Shown here: in pieces, positions 63,756 to 64,000 of the stretch | Layout: each line of letters starts with the position of its first letter | Numbering within the stretch: the stretch's first letter is position 1 | Source: Rhodoblastus sp963828185 | GTDB taxonomy: Bacteria > Pseudomonadota > Alphaproteobacteria > Rhizobiales > Beijerinckiaceae | Reading direction: 5' to 3' | Length of the DNA: 64,000 nt | NCBI GenBank assembly: GCA_963828185.1 | Contig: CAWHDV010000001.1 | Span: 1 to 64,000 of the forward strand | Program-made: the position numbers and the translations under genes | The notes under the pieces: generated by a model | The model's input: the letters and a program-made list of their open reading frames with translations, nothing else | Databases searched by the model: none | What the model was told of the DNA's origin: nothing

Positions 63756-64000
63756 CAGCGCAGGCGGCCGAGGCTGCGGTAGACGATCGCGCGCGACATG
63801 AAGCCGGCGAGCAGCGCCACTCCCAGCGAAATGGCGGCTATCGCGCCCATGCCGAACCAGCCGAGCGAAAAGGCGCCGAACAAGGCCTCGGCCTGCTCGC
63901 CGCCGGCGCTGGTCGCCCATTGCCGCGACATGAGCCCCAGCGCCAGGAACAGCGCGAGGGCCGCGCCGCCGCCCGCCGCGCCGCCGCGCAGGCCAAGGCG
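63756..64000 (-). CDS. probable C-terminus of cell division protein FtsX (partial)
   Basis: About 80 residues ending at the TGA 63756-63758, with two hydrophobic segments (ALALFLALGLMS and WFGMGAIAAISLGVALLAGFMS) and the ending SRAIVYRSLGRLR. Layout, ending and position before plsC fit the last membrane segments of FtsX, the permease partner of FtsE, but no catalytic motif is in this part. The N-terminus lies outside the window. Confidence 0.6.

Overview
The window is a GC-rich (roughly 65% by eye) chromosomal segment of an alphaproteobacterium, most likely Hyphomicrobiales (Methylocystaceae/Beijerinckiaceae-like). The evidence is a GapR/DUF2312 protein, a DnaX without the usual zinc cysteines, a PabB-PabC fusion, DUF1036, DUF1178, DUF2125, AIM24 and DUF6894 proteins, an NdvA-like exporter and a FixK/FNR box in front of hemN. 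No rRNA or species-level marker is present, so the genus is open.

Layout: (1) 1-3.1 kb, minus strand: SRP RNA, dnaX, ybaB, recR. (2) 3.1-13.9 kb: HIT protein and nudC, pabBC, queC, a GGDEF cyclase between two small ORFs, pheA, kdsB, a membrane cytochrome c, hemN, hemH, cutA. (3) 14-24.9 kb: DUF2235 hydrolase, galE and galU (UDP-sugar supply), a zinc-binding chemoreceptor, an outer-membrane barrel protein, an Old Yellow Enzyme, gapR, N-formylglutamate amidohydrolase, pyruvate kinase. (4) 24.95-26.1 kb: an IS110-family insertion sequence with a structured upstream leader (candidate bridge RNA). (5) 26.1-33.8 kb: argE, apaG, an orphan C5 DNA methyltransferase, grxC, comF, a methyltransferase, dsbB and a DedA-like protein. 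(6) 33.96-36.3 kb: tRNA-Leu followed by a lower-GC insert with GTAATCC repeats and one gene that joins an ABC-type ATPase to a TOPRIM/DUF4435-like domain, resembling a merged PARIS or OLD anti-phage protein. (7) 36.3-51.7 kb: sohB, a GST, then a surface-glycan locus (TPR glycosyltransferase, sulfotransferase-like protein, GH16 glucanase, GT25, GT4-like and GT2 enzymes, an unknown protein), followed by AIM24 and an NdvA-like exporter. (8) 51.7-64 kb: CorC/HlyC, aroB and aroK in one frame, xerD, two tandem PAS chemoreceptors with almost identical signalling halves, metW, chorismate mutase, DUF2125, plsC and a probable ftsX end.

At least a dozen otherwise well-conserved genes are broken by single-base indels, many in short C/G/T runs, with the full-length protein readable by changing frame. 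This looks more like consensus error than gene decay. Affected entries give the coordinates of the reconstructed gene.

Functional threads: galE/galU feed the glycan cluster and exporter; pheA, aroB, aroK, chorismate mutase and pabBC belong to the shikimate, aromatic and folate routes; hemN and hemH are divergent haem genes with an anaerobic regulator site between them.
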